Shown: piece by piece, positions 36,384-48,165 of the stretch
Layout of the letters: each line of letters begins with the position of its first letter
How positions within the stretch are numbered: position 1 is the first letter of the stretch
Assembly (NCBI RefSeq): GCF_041296385.1
Contig: NW_027184085.1
Location: 7,125,301 to 7,189,300 of the forward strand
Length of the DNA stretch: 64,000 bases
DNA from: Aphelocoma coerulescens
Lineage: Eukaryota > Chordata > Aves > Passeriformes > Corvidae
Reading direction: 5' to 3'
The notes under the pieces: generated by a model
The model's database searches: none
What the model was told of the DNA's origin: nothing
The model's input: only the letters and a program-made list of their open reading frames with translations
Position numbers and translations under genes: made by a program

Positions 36384-39300
36384 ACCACCAACTATTTTCC
36401 CAGAAAACACTATAACTGTTTGCTTATAATTGGAGCTCCTTAACTCCTAGGAGCTACAACACCTTTTAGAGTGGTAATGAAGCCTGTTCCTCATTGTTGT
36501 TCCCTGTTGTCACTTTTTTTAGCTCTTGAGGAATTTACAACTCATGGAACATCAACAAAATCTCTTTATGTTTTTATTATGAACTTGTGCAAAAAGTAAA
36601 AGCTCTATGGATTTCTCTTGTTTAACAGAACAAAAAGTGCATTGTTTTTAATTCAACTTCATAATTTGAAAATTACTCCCTGGTAATGTTTACTTGAGTT
36701 TTTTGGGGTTTTTCTCTTATGAATCCAATTATTTTGGGGATTTTTTTAATAGTTTAAAATGTTTGGTCAAATTTTCATTATTTTTTTACCCCCAAAACTT
36801 CTTCTGGAAAGATAAATTATGGTAATACAGAGAGGAAATAAATCTTAGAGTTTACATTCCTAGATAAATTTCAAAACTCTTGGAAGTCTCATGAGGTAGT
36901 GCTGCCATTAAACTGTCAGTACTGAGTTTGGATAAAGACAGTTGAGCAAGTTTGAATATATATGTTTAATAAACCCAAGCTAGGAGACATTTTAAGCACA
37001 TACACAAAAATCTTCCATATTTTGAAATACTGAATAGCACTTGGTAGTGCACAGTCAGTCCATGACCAGCTTTCCTGCCTGCTGTGCTCAGAGATTTATG
37101 AATTAACAGTGCACACGTTGAATGTACTATGCTTAGTGAAAGAGCAAGGACCTGAAAGCTTTGTGTCTCAGAGAGATTCAGCTGTTGTGTGGGCCATCAC
37201 AAAAGTCTTTTGGCTTTGGCCAGGTTAGAAGCCCCTCTGAGCTAGTCCTGTTTATTCTAGGCAAACTCAGCATACAAGGACTGTTTAATGAGCCCCACAC
37301 AGTAGAAGAAACAGCATTTCTTAACTACTCATCAGTGAAAATCTGTTTCTTCCAAGTATCTGAGACAAGTCGCTGTAAAAGGCATAAACCTAGCTCTTCC
37401 TTAAGCTGCTCCAGGATTCTTTTACAGCATAGAACTTTCCAGTCACCTTGTTGTGTCCCAAGATCGTGTTACATTACAGGGTTTTATTTCTGTGTTACAA
37501 CAGAGAGGACAAGAAAGGCAGGATGAGGCAAATGGCTCTAACTGAAAAATTAATTACAGTCTGCTCAGGAGCCTGGTAAACTGGAGCATAATTTCAGTGC
37601 TATCATAATTTTTCCTTTTAATTTTGGATAACGGCCTTGGAGCCATGTAATGCTGTTTAATTTTTTAGGTTTATCTTCTTTAGATGATTAACTACCCTAT
37701 TTGTCCCCCCAAAAAACCTAACAAAGAGACAGAGAGAAATATCTGGAAAATTGTCCGGATCTGGACTGGAGTCTCAAGTCCCAGCGTTATCTCTGAAGAA
37801 CACCAAGGAAAATCCCATTTCTCAAAGTGGATTGATACCAACTGCTGCTCCACAGTGCCTGCATTCCCCTCTCTGAAGGAGACTGCCCAGCTCCTGCCTG
37901 TGCTGCCTGGTGCTCAGGGACCCTGACAACACTGGGGGTAGGATGATTTGGTGTTTCTGTGACACCGTTCTGCAATTCCCCTGCTGTTCTGCCTTCCTCC
38001 AATGTTTTCTACAGTGTTTTGTTGGGGTTTGTTTAAAGTGTTATTGCATGCAATGCTGAGGATGGATTATTCCTTGTTATGAATTTATACAGTGCCCTAA
38101 GGGTCCCTTGATTTGTACTGTAGAGTTTCTCATGAATAGATCTCAGTTGGGACCTGAGAGCTATGAAGTGAGGCTGAGCAGTTTGCTCTCTTCTAGATGA
38201 ACTGTGAGCAGGGGACTCAGTGATATACAGAGAGAAAGGCTTACTGCTGAGGGGAAGACTTGAAGGAGCCTCTTCTTAAGAGACCAGCCAAGAAAGTGCT
38301 CAAAAATAAAATGTGCATTTCTACCCTTTTCCTTTGAGGAAATAACACCCCCCAAAACAAACTCCCACCATAATTCTCTGCAAACTAGCCTGCAAAGTTA
38401 AGGAAACAGAGGCCTCCTGCAGCAAACTCAAATGGCAGTTAGCCATTACTATTCCATATATACACACTCACCAGCATAAAACCAAGGATTATGGATGAGC
38501 GGGCACCGTTGGAGATCAGAGGGAGCCTGTGGAGGGGAAGATGATAAATCAGTTGATGGCAGAGACATGGACCTGCTTCCTTCCTGTGTGGCAATCCAAA
38601 AAGGAATAAACCCACTGATCGCAAGCTAGCAAGCCCTGAAAAGTAAAGCTCATCTATTTGGACTCTTCCATACAAAGTTTAGGTAACATAGTTTCTGAAT
38701 ATAAACTACTGGAAGTTTATTCTCCAAAGACATGTCCTAAGTGCACGAAACCAGTCTTGTGTTGGGAGTTGGGGAAGTGAATTCTCCCTGAGACTGCTGT
38801 GTGTGTAACACTATGTCCTTATTTACTCTCTGTCTCCACTCTCTAACAGGTCTCTGAACTCTTGAGGACATGAGCTCCCTCTGCCTTACAGCTGAGCTCT
38901 GTTGTCTTCTTTGGATATTGATTTTTCTGAAGGCATATCTTGCTAACATCTCACAGAGAAATGGAGATGCAGAAGGTTAAAACTGGTATATAATTCCCAG
39001 AAAAATGACTGCTCAGTGAGACTAAAGTCATGCTTTCTCCAGCAGCTGCTAAGTAGCAAAGGAAAGGCGGTGGCACCTCTCAGCAAAGTCATCCTAGTGA
39101 TAGATTTCGATACTTTAGAAAAGCTGGGACATAGACTGGCATCCTGTAACAGCCACTCCTGAGCGCAAAAACCTTTGCTAATGAAATGACCAGGCTAAAA
39201 AGGGAAAAAAAAACAGAATGGAATTTAGGTTTTGTGAGAGTTTGTTTGTTTTTAAATTTTTGTTTGTTTATGTAATTTTAATTATGCAGAGCTTTCTGTC

Positions 39301-41454
39301 AGCACTTGGAGTGAGATCATATGTCATCATACTGGTAGTCAGCATAGCTGGCGAAGACCAACTTCCCTCCTTCAGAGAGAAAGTTCAAGTTTGAGTTCAA
39401 GTTTGAATTCAAGTCTGATAATTCAGATGTTACCAGCCTTTGCATGTACCAATCCCACTACATGAATTCTGTAAGCTCTCTATAAATACTGTCATCCACC
39501 CCTCGAAATGGTGGCAGAAGGGTAACACAGGGCTTGTTTCTGAAATGGCTTTTGATGAATGCTGAGGAGCTTAGTCAAGAAAAAATCCAAGTCTTGGTGA
39601 TACATTAGAGCGAGAGTGACAGCCCATGTGTTGAATATATTCTGGTGCAAATATTATCCTCACTAATGATGCTTCCATGAAAATATAAAGATCAAGGAAA
39701 GGAAAAGGAATAACAACATCTTTCATTGTGTTTCTGTGTGTCTGATAAAGTCATTAGGGAAAACAAGAAAATGGCTTTTTGATGCTGATGCTGCATAAAC
39801 ATGTTTTCTGAAGGAAAATGTTTTCACATTATTCTAAGAGGTGAAAAAGAAGAGAGATTAAACTGCCAGGCCTCTTACACTGAGGGGTGATTTCCCTTAG
39901 TACCTTTGATAGAGGGGAGAATGGCCTGGATAAATGACAGTAGGGGTGGGTAAAGGGGTACCATCATCTTTTCTATCTGAAGAATGTACAGAGCAGGAGT
40001 GGAAGGGTGCTTGAAGGCCAGAGGAAGGCAGAGTTTGTGAAGGGAGCTACAGAGGAGCTAGACAGCTGAGCTGTAGCGATTACCTGGGCAAGCAAGATTG
40101 AACAAGAATATCGTCATGAGGCTGGTACATCAGAGAACTTGCTACACTTCCTGAGACTCACAAAAAGATATCTATAGTCCTCTGCTGGGAAAGGCTGGGT
40201 TCTAACCTGGACTTTCTGTTTTATACACGGACTCCAGGCAGGCATGGATGGGGGCCAAGATCTGCAGTTCCCCTGCTGGGGAACATCCAAGAATGTTTTG
40301 TTGTCTCAAACCAAGCTCTTAGAAGACACACTGGCTGAACAGAAAATATACAGTCAGGACTAAATGCCCTGCAGTCCATCCTTTCCGTGCATGTTCTGAA
40401 TTCAGACCTTTTCAGTCGGTTTATATGCTTTGAGTTACTGAAACAAACTGATAGTGGGAAGAAAAACTGTTCCAGTGATCAGTGTGCTAAAGGACACTAC
40501 TGAGACAGTAGTTCTAAGTGAGACCACTATTTAAGGTTATATAGACTTCTCCTTGCTTCATATATCTGATCTTTTGTTGTTCTGTGACAGAGACCGATAT
40601 TGTGGCTTCTGCAATGTGGAATAAGTTTGACAAATTATTGTTTTGTTCAGTTTTTCTGTGCGGTGATGTTTGTTTTATGAACGTGCAACAAACAGGACAT
40701 CTTGCAACAACTCCATGTGATGGAGTCATCCCCAAGTTGTGACTCCATAGCTTGCATGTTTAATGCACTTTGGACATAATAGTTGAGTTGCATAATATTA
40801 TATGTCTTACAGACATGAAATAGATTATATCACGTCATTAAACATATGTCCCATTTCTTCTTCTAATGCTTAGACATGTCTACTTTGCTTAGACATGCCT
40901 TGGAGAATCTTTGGACCTGTCTAGGAATGATGAAATTATGAGACTTCACACCAAAAAGCCTAACAGACTTAAAAGGTTTGCTATTTATTAAAATTTACTA
41001 TCAAATCTAGATTTTCAATAGCAGTGAAAATTCACATAAACAAACAAACAAAAAAAAAAGGCTGAAAAGTAGTCTTCATATTTCAGCAAGTTGGCCTAAT
41101 TCTACTACACTGAGTAATCCCAAGGACAAGGAAAAAACCCCAGATATCAAAGTATTGGCTGGCCAATTAAACTCAACCAGACACTTTTTGTTTGCCTGCA
41201 AGAATGAGACGTGGATGGGGTGAGCTTGAAGGAACTCTTTTAGGGGATCCTAAAAGAGTTGATCTCATTAACTTTTCCATGGGGGACAGAAGTTTTCTGT
41301 GTTATGTTATCTGATGCCCACAGTCCAGGCCAGAAGTAACCTCTTTTGTACCTGCAGCTAGCAGGCTCTTTAGATGTTTAAAAGCACAAATTAGCTCTGT
41401 AACATTATGGGGGCTCTAGGAACAAGTTTTCTTTAAAGGCATTTTACTCTTCAC
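36384..41454. other. Long non-coding stretch, nearly repeat-free
   Basis: No gene is recognised over about 5 kb. Three 12-bp tandem units (GTTCAAGTTTGA) lie at 39383-39418. AAAC- and TTTG-rich patches occur near 39238-39270 and 41038-41060. A 121-codon plus-strand frame (37161-37526) has no motif. Confidence 0.5.
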
Positions 41455-41615
41455 TATTTTCTTCTTCTTTTTTTCTTTTTTTTTCCCCCACCAAATCAAG
41501 CTTTAGCTTCCTTTCTTTTCTTCCTTTTTTTTCCTTTCTTTTTTTTTTTTTTTTTCCCTACATCTTTAACCCCTTTCCTTTGCCTCTTTCTTTTTTTTTT
41601 TTTTTTCTTCAACCT
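41455..41615 (+). repeat. Long pyrimidine-rich tract
   Basis: About 160 bases that are overwhelmingly T and C, with several runs of 9-21 T. It ends 8 bases before a CAG that forms a textbook splice acceptor. It could be only low-complexity DNA, but its position just before an exon-like block is notable. Confidence 0.85.
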
Positions 41616-41623
41616 CATTTCAG

Positions 41624-41750
41624 AGGTCTGACAGCTCAGATCTGTAATGGGTCTTCCTGCTGGACATCTTTATAATTGGGACTGCAGAGTTCTGAAAGCA
41701 TGCCAGATGTGTCGTCATCAAACAGCAAAGTCCTCATTAGAGCCCGAGTT
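41624..41750 (+). other. Candidate exon A (5' coding or non-coding)
   Basis: Acceptor: pyrimidine tract then CCTCATTTCAG ending at 41623. Donor: GAGTT|GTAAGTGC with GT at 41751. Length 127. All three frames across the whole block contain a stop, so it cannot be an internal coding exon. Two ATGs remain open to the donor: one at 41647 (G at -3 and +4; 34 codons plus 2 bases) and one at 41700 (A at -3; peptide MPDVSSSNSKVLIRARV, exactly 17 codons, phase 0). I recognise neither peptide. It could be a 5' exon or a lncRNA exon. Confidence 0.35.
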
Positions 41751-42545
41751 GTAAGTGCATGTGTATGTTTTCAGAAGAACTTTTCCATTAAGGGCTAGTA
41801 GGTGTCCAGGAGCAAAGATCATTGTCTCTTTTGTAGCTAGCCTTTATATAAAGGATTTTACCCAGTGAAGTGAAATATTTTCTTTTGTCCCACTGTGTTT
41901 TCCATTGTAATGGGGACTTGTCTGTATCATTTGGTTGCTGAAGTGGTGCTTGATATGACAAGAAACCACTCTCCAGATGCTAATTGCCCTTGGGTTGCAT
42001 TATTTATGCAGGAGAAGCAAAAATGGGATGTTCCACTATATTTTTTTCCTCATAAGTGTTTCTTCAATTCTTTAGCATGCTATCTTTCCCTTTATACTGC
42101 ACATGCCTGAACTGTAACATTTATCCAAAAAAGACCAATTTTCTTTTATTTTGAAAAAGAGAGGCAGGGGTGGATAATGGTGCTTTATTTGATGTCTCAA
42201 TCCAGATTCTGCATCAAACTCATTTCATTTTTGCAAATAATTTAGAATCTCCATATCTTAGCATGTTAGTGGGAAGATAAGTGCAGGTATATTAGACTTT
42301 GGAGCTGTTTTGAGAATAAAATGTATATGAGGTAAAGTTCCTTAAATTGAAAAATATTTTTAGGTACAAAGTAATTAAATCTTTCTGTAGAAGAGCTATA
42401 GTAGATAAGTGTCTAGAGAGAACTCAAATGAACTGATTAGCTATTTTTTTGGTGGGGTTCCTTTTTTTTTCTTTTAATATAATACAGAGATTTTTAAATA
42501 AAACTGCCAGAATGTCCTCTACCAACCTTTCTTTCTTTCTTGCAG

Positions 42546-42619
42546 AAAATGCTTGTCAAAACTGCATGCGTGTGTGAAAATCTATCAATTCTAATAAAAT
42601 TTCATTATGAAGAAATCTG
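42546..42619 (+). other. Candidate exon B, possible terminal exon
   Basis: The acceptor CTTTCTTTCTTTCTTGCAG ends at 42545, 795 bases after the donor of the 41624-41750 block. Joining them keeps the 17-codon frame open for 24 more codons to TGA at 42617-42619. An AATAAA lies at 42593-42598 and another near 42780. The pairing is inferred from splice signals and phase only. Confidence 0.22.
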
Positions 42620-45234
42620 AGAAGATTGTTCTGATGAGCTTGTAATGGAACAGAATGTTCAGATGTTTCCATTTCAGTACAGCCTTTTCTGTATATCATT
42701 TTAAACCTGTTCATAGTGTATAAAATCAAACATGAGCATTAAAATGAATCATTTCACTTTCTTTGAAAAAGCAGGTTTCAAATAAAAATCATCATTATTT
42801 TATTTCAGGCTCACATTCCGGAGTAAATTTCATATTTCTGCTATTATTTTTATCCAGCTAAAAAGAGTGAAAATTATGGGAATAATGTAATTTTCTGTGA
42901 AACAGAAAATACATTTGCAGCCAGGTTCTACTTTTAAAAGTAAATTGGTGAAACCATGAGTGAGCAATTTTTTAGATACATGAAGTGGGGTTTATGTCAT
43001 CTACTGTTAGACATGAATAGTTCTAAGAAAGTATCTAGACTATATCTGGGGTCCATGGAGGAAAATAGGTGTCACCACAGGATTTATCTCATGTGTCTTA
43101 GAATGGTGTGAAGTTCTCGTGGCAGATATATAGTTATATATTCTGTTTCTTCAGCAAAGAAATGCAAAGAAAATACTACAGTGAGAATGACCTTGTTTTA
43201 ATAAGAACACAGGGCAGGAAGGGTTATGGGTATCTTATTTTGGTCTTTTTCTTGTTATAACTTGTCTCAAAACTCAAGAATGTTTATGTTATTTGTATTC
43301 CTTAGCACCTAGTTCTGCTGTTCTGGACCAAACCCCACACTCTGCTTTGTGCAATATAACATAAGCCTGACCGCTGTTACCCTGTCACTAAAAGCATGCA
43401 ATGCCAGGTGACAACTGTTTGAATTCTCAGGTCAGTTTCAGAAACCTCAGTCAGATTCAGTTTTACCTTTTTGCACATGTTAAACAAAACTGAAAATGTC
43501 AATGCTATCCTCAGCCAACAAAGCAGAGAGAACAGGACAGTGTCTCAGTGTACAACAGGACACGTGTCATTGACTGCTCCCACGTGATCCTGATTCTGAT
43601 CTTGGCTGTAATAAAACAGAGCAGCTCTGTAAGGATTTTGGAGTCACACAATAGTAAGTAGGACCAGAAACTTGCTAATTAGTTTGTTAATAAAAGCATA
43701 TGTATGATTCACAACAGTGAAAGATATGGTCCATTGCTCTTTTTGTCTGTGTCCTTTACTCTCTTTTCTACTCTATTCCACCCTTTCCGTCTCCCCTTTC
43801 TTTTCTTCAATCCAGTTGTGATTTACTGCATTATAATTATATGTTGTCTTCTGACTACTACTAATTCCAATATCCTATCCATCCATTCAACAGTAATTAT
43901 TAGCTATAAAATGTTGCTCAAAACAAGGAAAAACAGACTTTTTTGCTTTTTTTCTAAGCTGTTTTTTGAAGGCATTCTTGGTAATGATGCCTTTGCCTCA
44001 TCCCCCAAGGAAACTAGCAAAAAAAGAAAACAAAAAAACAAATGCCTTCACAAAGGAAGAATGAGAATACAAAGAGGAAATTCAATACAGTGTATTAACT
44101 CACAAAGAGAAACAGTGAGTAAAGTGCTGGGCTTATCATTGACTGGAATGAAAAAAGATTACCCAACAAATCTATCCCTTCTGTTGATGCAGAGCTTTTC
44201 GTAGACTTGCACCAGAAATTAATCTGAACCAACAAAATTACTTGTATAAAAGAAGCACTAAAAAGAAAACCAGCAAACCACTTCAGAATGGGATTATTTC
44301 TTTATTTTATACATACATAAACACAAGCATTAAAGAACTTGCATTATATTTACTCTTGACGTATCCTGTAAGGAGTAGCACTTTTAATCATTCCATTTTG
44401 TTTAGAAATCCAGATTTTGATGATGGGACAGGTGTCCAAAAAGCACCAAAAATGTAATTCTTTAAGAAATTTTAATAGATATAAAACAATTTGCAAATTT
44501 GGCCCACAGTGCCATAATGGATTGATCCACAGGTCTTTTGCCAATAATATCAAAATATGAGAGATTTCCTAAAATGAATTGTTGAGAGCTGAATCTCAAC
44601 TCAGTTGAAAACAGTGGCAAATGTCCCAGTCATTTCAAATGTTGCGCCCCAAGCACCTCAGAAGCTTACGCCAGGACTCTGTGACAATATTTTTAAATAT
44701 TCTAATCGATCCAACTATGTGGCCCCTCCAATACTGACAATTGGTGGTGCCCAGGTAAGATAAACATATAGTGGCATTTTGTCAGTATACTCTTTCAGTC
44801 TCCAATGCTAACTGCAATTTGCAGTGCAGAGATTTCTAAGATAAGGGATGGCCTTTTTATGTTAGCCTTGATGGCTTTTTCTTTCATGAAGGGCTTTTTA
44901 TGAACCTATATAGATATTTAATCTTCAAATGTTCCTGCAGCAGGGAGTTCAACAACTCATCAGGCTTTTAGTCTTTACAGTCAGAACACTCTTGATTTGT
45001 TAGATTTGTGTTTGCTTTTTAATGATTGAATTTGATGTCCTCTATTTTCTGTGTTGAAAAAAAGGTCATGAAATGTAATCTGTAGAGCATAAAGTCTGAA
45101 AATCTTCTTATTGACCTCCATGTCCTTTGGATTGGGCTCATAATAATTTCTGCTAGAGTATCTCAGAAGAGGTCCAGCACTAATATACAACAGAAAGCTC
45201 AATACTTCTCATTCATTTTTTTTCTAAGACTGAG
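42620..45234. other. AT-rich non-coding stretch
   Basis: No repeat family is recognised. The region about 42620-42950 is compositionally like conserved non-coding DNA. A 166-codon frame at 43704-44204, the longest outside repeats, has a pyrimidine-rich (hence hydrophobic) first half and a basic second half, with no known domain. Confidence 0.45.
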
Positions 45235-46735
45235 TCTTCAATTAGAGACTGACTATGAGATGGTGGACTCCCGGACCACAAGCCTGGATTTCAGGTTGGT
45301 AAACACTGATCTGTTTGGGGATCTGCTTGAGGGAACCCCATGAAATACAGTCCTGAAGTGAAAATAGGTCCAGGACAGCCGGTTGATTTTGCAAAGGCCA
45401 CCTCCTCCAACCACTAAAACAGTTCATCTCAACTAGTAGGAAACCAAGAAAAGGCATCAAAAGGTCTGCATGGGTTGACAGTAATCTGGCAAAACTCAAG
45501 ATATGAAAGTAAGTGTAGAAAAAGTTGATGCACAATCTGGTGACCTGGGAGGAATATACAGAGTTAATATTGATGATGTTAGGAAAGGCCACTCAGTGGA
45601 TTTGACTCTGGCAAGAGAAATGAAGGACAAAAAGAACGAGTTTTTCATCAACAAAAGGAGAATTTATAGAAAGTTTAAGTCTGCTTCTGAATGGAGTAGG
45701 GGATTTGCAATGTGGTGAAGGCTGAGGTACTCAACACTTTATTTGGTTTGGTTTTTTACTGGTGAGATTTTTCTTTGGGAATTCCAAGGGTCTTGAGGCA
45801 ACCCCAGGAGCAGTAGAAAAGTCTGAGCAAGGAAGACTTACTCTTGGTGGAGGAGGATCATCTTAAAGTACATTCTAACAGTCTGAACTTACATAAGAAC
45901 TTCCCTGATGGGAAGAACCTGCAAATGTTGAGGTCCTGGTCAATGCCATTGTGAGGCCATTTTTAAATAATCTTTGAAATGTCATGGCATTTGGAGGAGG
46001 TTGCTGAGGAAGCAAACATTACCCTCACTGTCAAGAAAGGCAACCAGGGGGATTTGAGGAACTGTAGGATGCTCGGTGTTATGTCGATCCCTGGGGAGAT
46101 GATGGAGAAAGTAATCAGGGAACCAAACACACAAAAGACAAAGTGATTTGGAGTAGTCAGTACAGACCTAGAAAAGGGGAAATCATGCCTGACAAACCTG
46201 ATAACCATCTAAGATGAAAAGAACTGTTTGGTGAACAAGGGAAAAGCTGTGAATCTTCGTTTCTCAAGATTATGTCAAAACTTATGACAAAACTCTTCCA
46301 CAAACTGATGAAATTCGGGCCAGTTAACTAGTCAGGGAGATAGTCTGAAATCTGCTTAACTTCTGTTCTTAAAGAGTTGATGATCAGCAAAATTCATGGA
46401 GGCCACTTCCTAGTGGTATGTCCCAAGGGCCTATAATGAGGGCCAATACTGTTTAAAAATCTGTATTAATAAATTGAATGATGGGAAAATGAACCCTCAG
46501 CAGGTTTGTATTATAAGCAACAGGCACAAATCAATATACAGGAAACTCCATTTAAACACAAAAAAACTTCATAACTGTGAGTGTGATCAAACATTGCAAT
46601 AAATTGTTTAAAGAAGTTGCATACTCTCTATTCTCAGACATACTCAGAATCCCTCTGGACCTAATCTGACCCTGATTTGATCAAGGAGTTGGACTGGGCA
46701 ATCTCTAGAGACCGCGTCAACCTCAGCTATTTTGT
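45235..46735 (+). mobile_element. CR1 LINE, about 1.5 kb, internally deleted
   Basis: The longest CR1 copy here. It starts in the endonuclease-RT linker (ACTATGAGATGGTGGA, GGTTGATTTTGCAAAGGCCACCTCCTCCAA), runs through the RT region (TTTGAAATGTCATGGCATTTGGAGGAGGTT, AAGAAAGGCAACCAGG, GGGGAAATCATGCCTGACAAACCTG, which encodes KGKSCLTNL) to the 'CTCAGCAGGTTTG' block. Around 46515-46560 it then jumps to the 3' part (TTCATAACTGTGAGTGTGATC, GGAGTTGGACTGGGCAATCTC). The catalytic ADD box lies in the deleted or disrupted part. Many stops and indels; dead. Confidence 0.9.
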
Positions 46736-47991
46736 GTTTAAGTTTCCAAGTGAGTAGGGGTTTGTGTTACCATTTTTTTCCTACCTATCTCTGGCATAGG
46801 TTAAGGGGCTGGCCAGGGGATAAACAGACCACATAATATGCTCTGGAGTGTTATTAATCCCCAGTTCATAAATGTTAATGACTTTCCTGCTCATGGCTAA
46901 TCCAGACAGAGAAAAGGGTTTTGAGATTAGAAGATAAATCCTTACCTTCATGGCAGGCCCAAAGGACTCTGAAGCATTTGGGAAAATGACATGTTAGCAT
47001 CAACACCAATTCTGCATCAGGATGCACCAGCACAGATTTATGTTCCTGAGAGGCATCCCATTTATCACGTGTGTGCTGCAATATCCCACTTTGCATAGGT
47101 TTTTCCACAAAAGTTCAAGCCATGTTAAGGCTGAGAATATAAAGAGCAAAAATATCAAGAGAGACTCTGTAAGATGAAATGACAGATACCTCCTGTACCT
47201 GCTCTCTCACCACTCATTTCACTCTCTTTCACTTGTTACTTTGTCAGTGTGGACTGTGTTCTTGCAGTCCCTCAGACAGCCCTTCACTTGGACAATCTGA
47301 AGGAAATTCAGGTTTTATAGTCTTCCCTGAGCAATCTGGGAAGCACAACTTCAGGAAAACAGATGTGTTTCTACTCTTATCTGAAGAAGTGAGAGAAGGG
47401 GAGAGATATCAGGTTGATGCATATTCAATCTGAAATTATGTACATATTTTTTTGTACATATATCTACAAATACATGCAGATATATGTAGATATGCACATG
47501 TATAAACATAGGAAAAGAAGAGATATGCCAGGTAAATATGTCAAAGTGCTATAATAAATTCCTGTTCAGACTACTATTACATGGGTTTGTGTGTTTTTTG
47601 AGCATTAGGATAGGGTTTTTCAATACTTTCATATTTCACCATCTCCTGTCTATCAAAGACATGAAAGCTATGTCGGGACAAAGGAAAAATATAAGCAATT
47701 ACCACAGCAAAGCAAAGCTATCCTAAACTAAAGTGCCCAGGCCCAAGAACTGGTATCACAGGATATTGCCACACTGAAATTTAAGGGAAAGATATAATGA
47801 TGATGATAATAAGCATCAAATCCTTGTGAAAATGTCCATGTCTTCAACATGGTTATCAATACAACCTCAGGAGATGTTCAGAGTTCTTTCTGATTTTTAG
47901 CTGCTAGCTAATGCAAATATTTCCTTTTTTAAATATTTATACATGACCCTCATGGGAATCAGGGTTGCAAATGAGTAAGGATCATGAAGAG
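46736..47991. other. Non-coding stretch between CR1 copies
   Basis: Nothing is recognised. Short TACATA/ATATGTA-rich low-complexity sequence lies near 47445-47510. Confidence 0.5.
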
Positions 47992-48165
47992 ATCACAGAA
48001 TAATAGAATTAAGTTGGAAGGGATCTTAGAGGTCATGCAGTTCCAACCCCCTGCCATGGACAAGGACACCTTCCACTAGACTAGGCTGCTCAGAGCTCCA
48101 TCCAGCGTGGGCTTGAACACTTCCAGTGATGAGGTATCCACAGCTTCTCTGGAATCTGGAGGTGT
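47992..48165 (-). mobile_element. CR1 LINE 3' end (antisense)
   Basis: The reversed CR1 tail begins ATCACAGAATAATAGAATTAAGTTGGAAGGGATC and continues GGTCATGCAGTTCCAACCCCCTGCCATGGACAAGGACACC and CACTAGACTAGGCTGCTCAGAGCTCCATCCAGC. Well preserved and short, typical of a 5'-truncated insertion. Confidence 0.95.
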
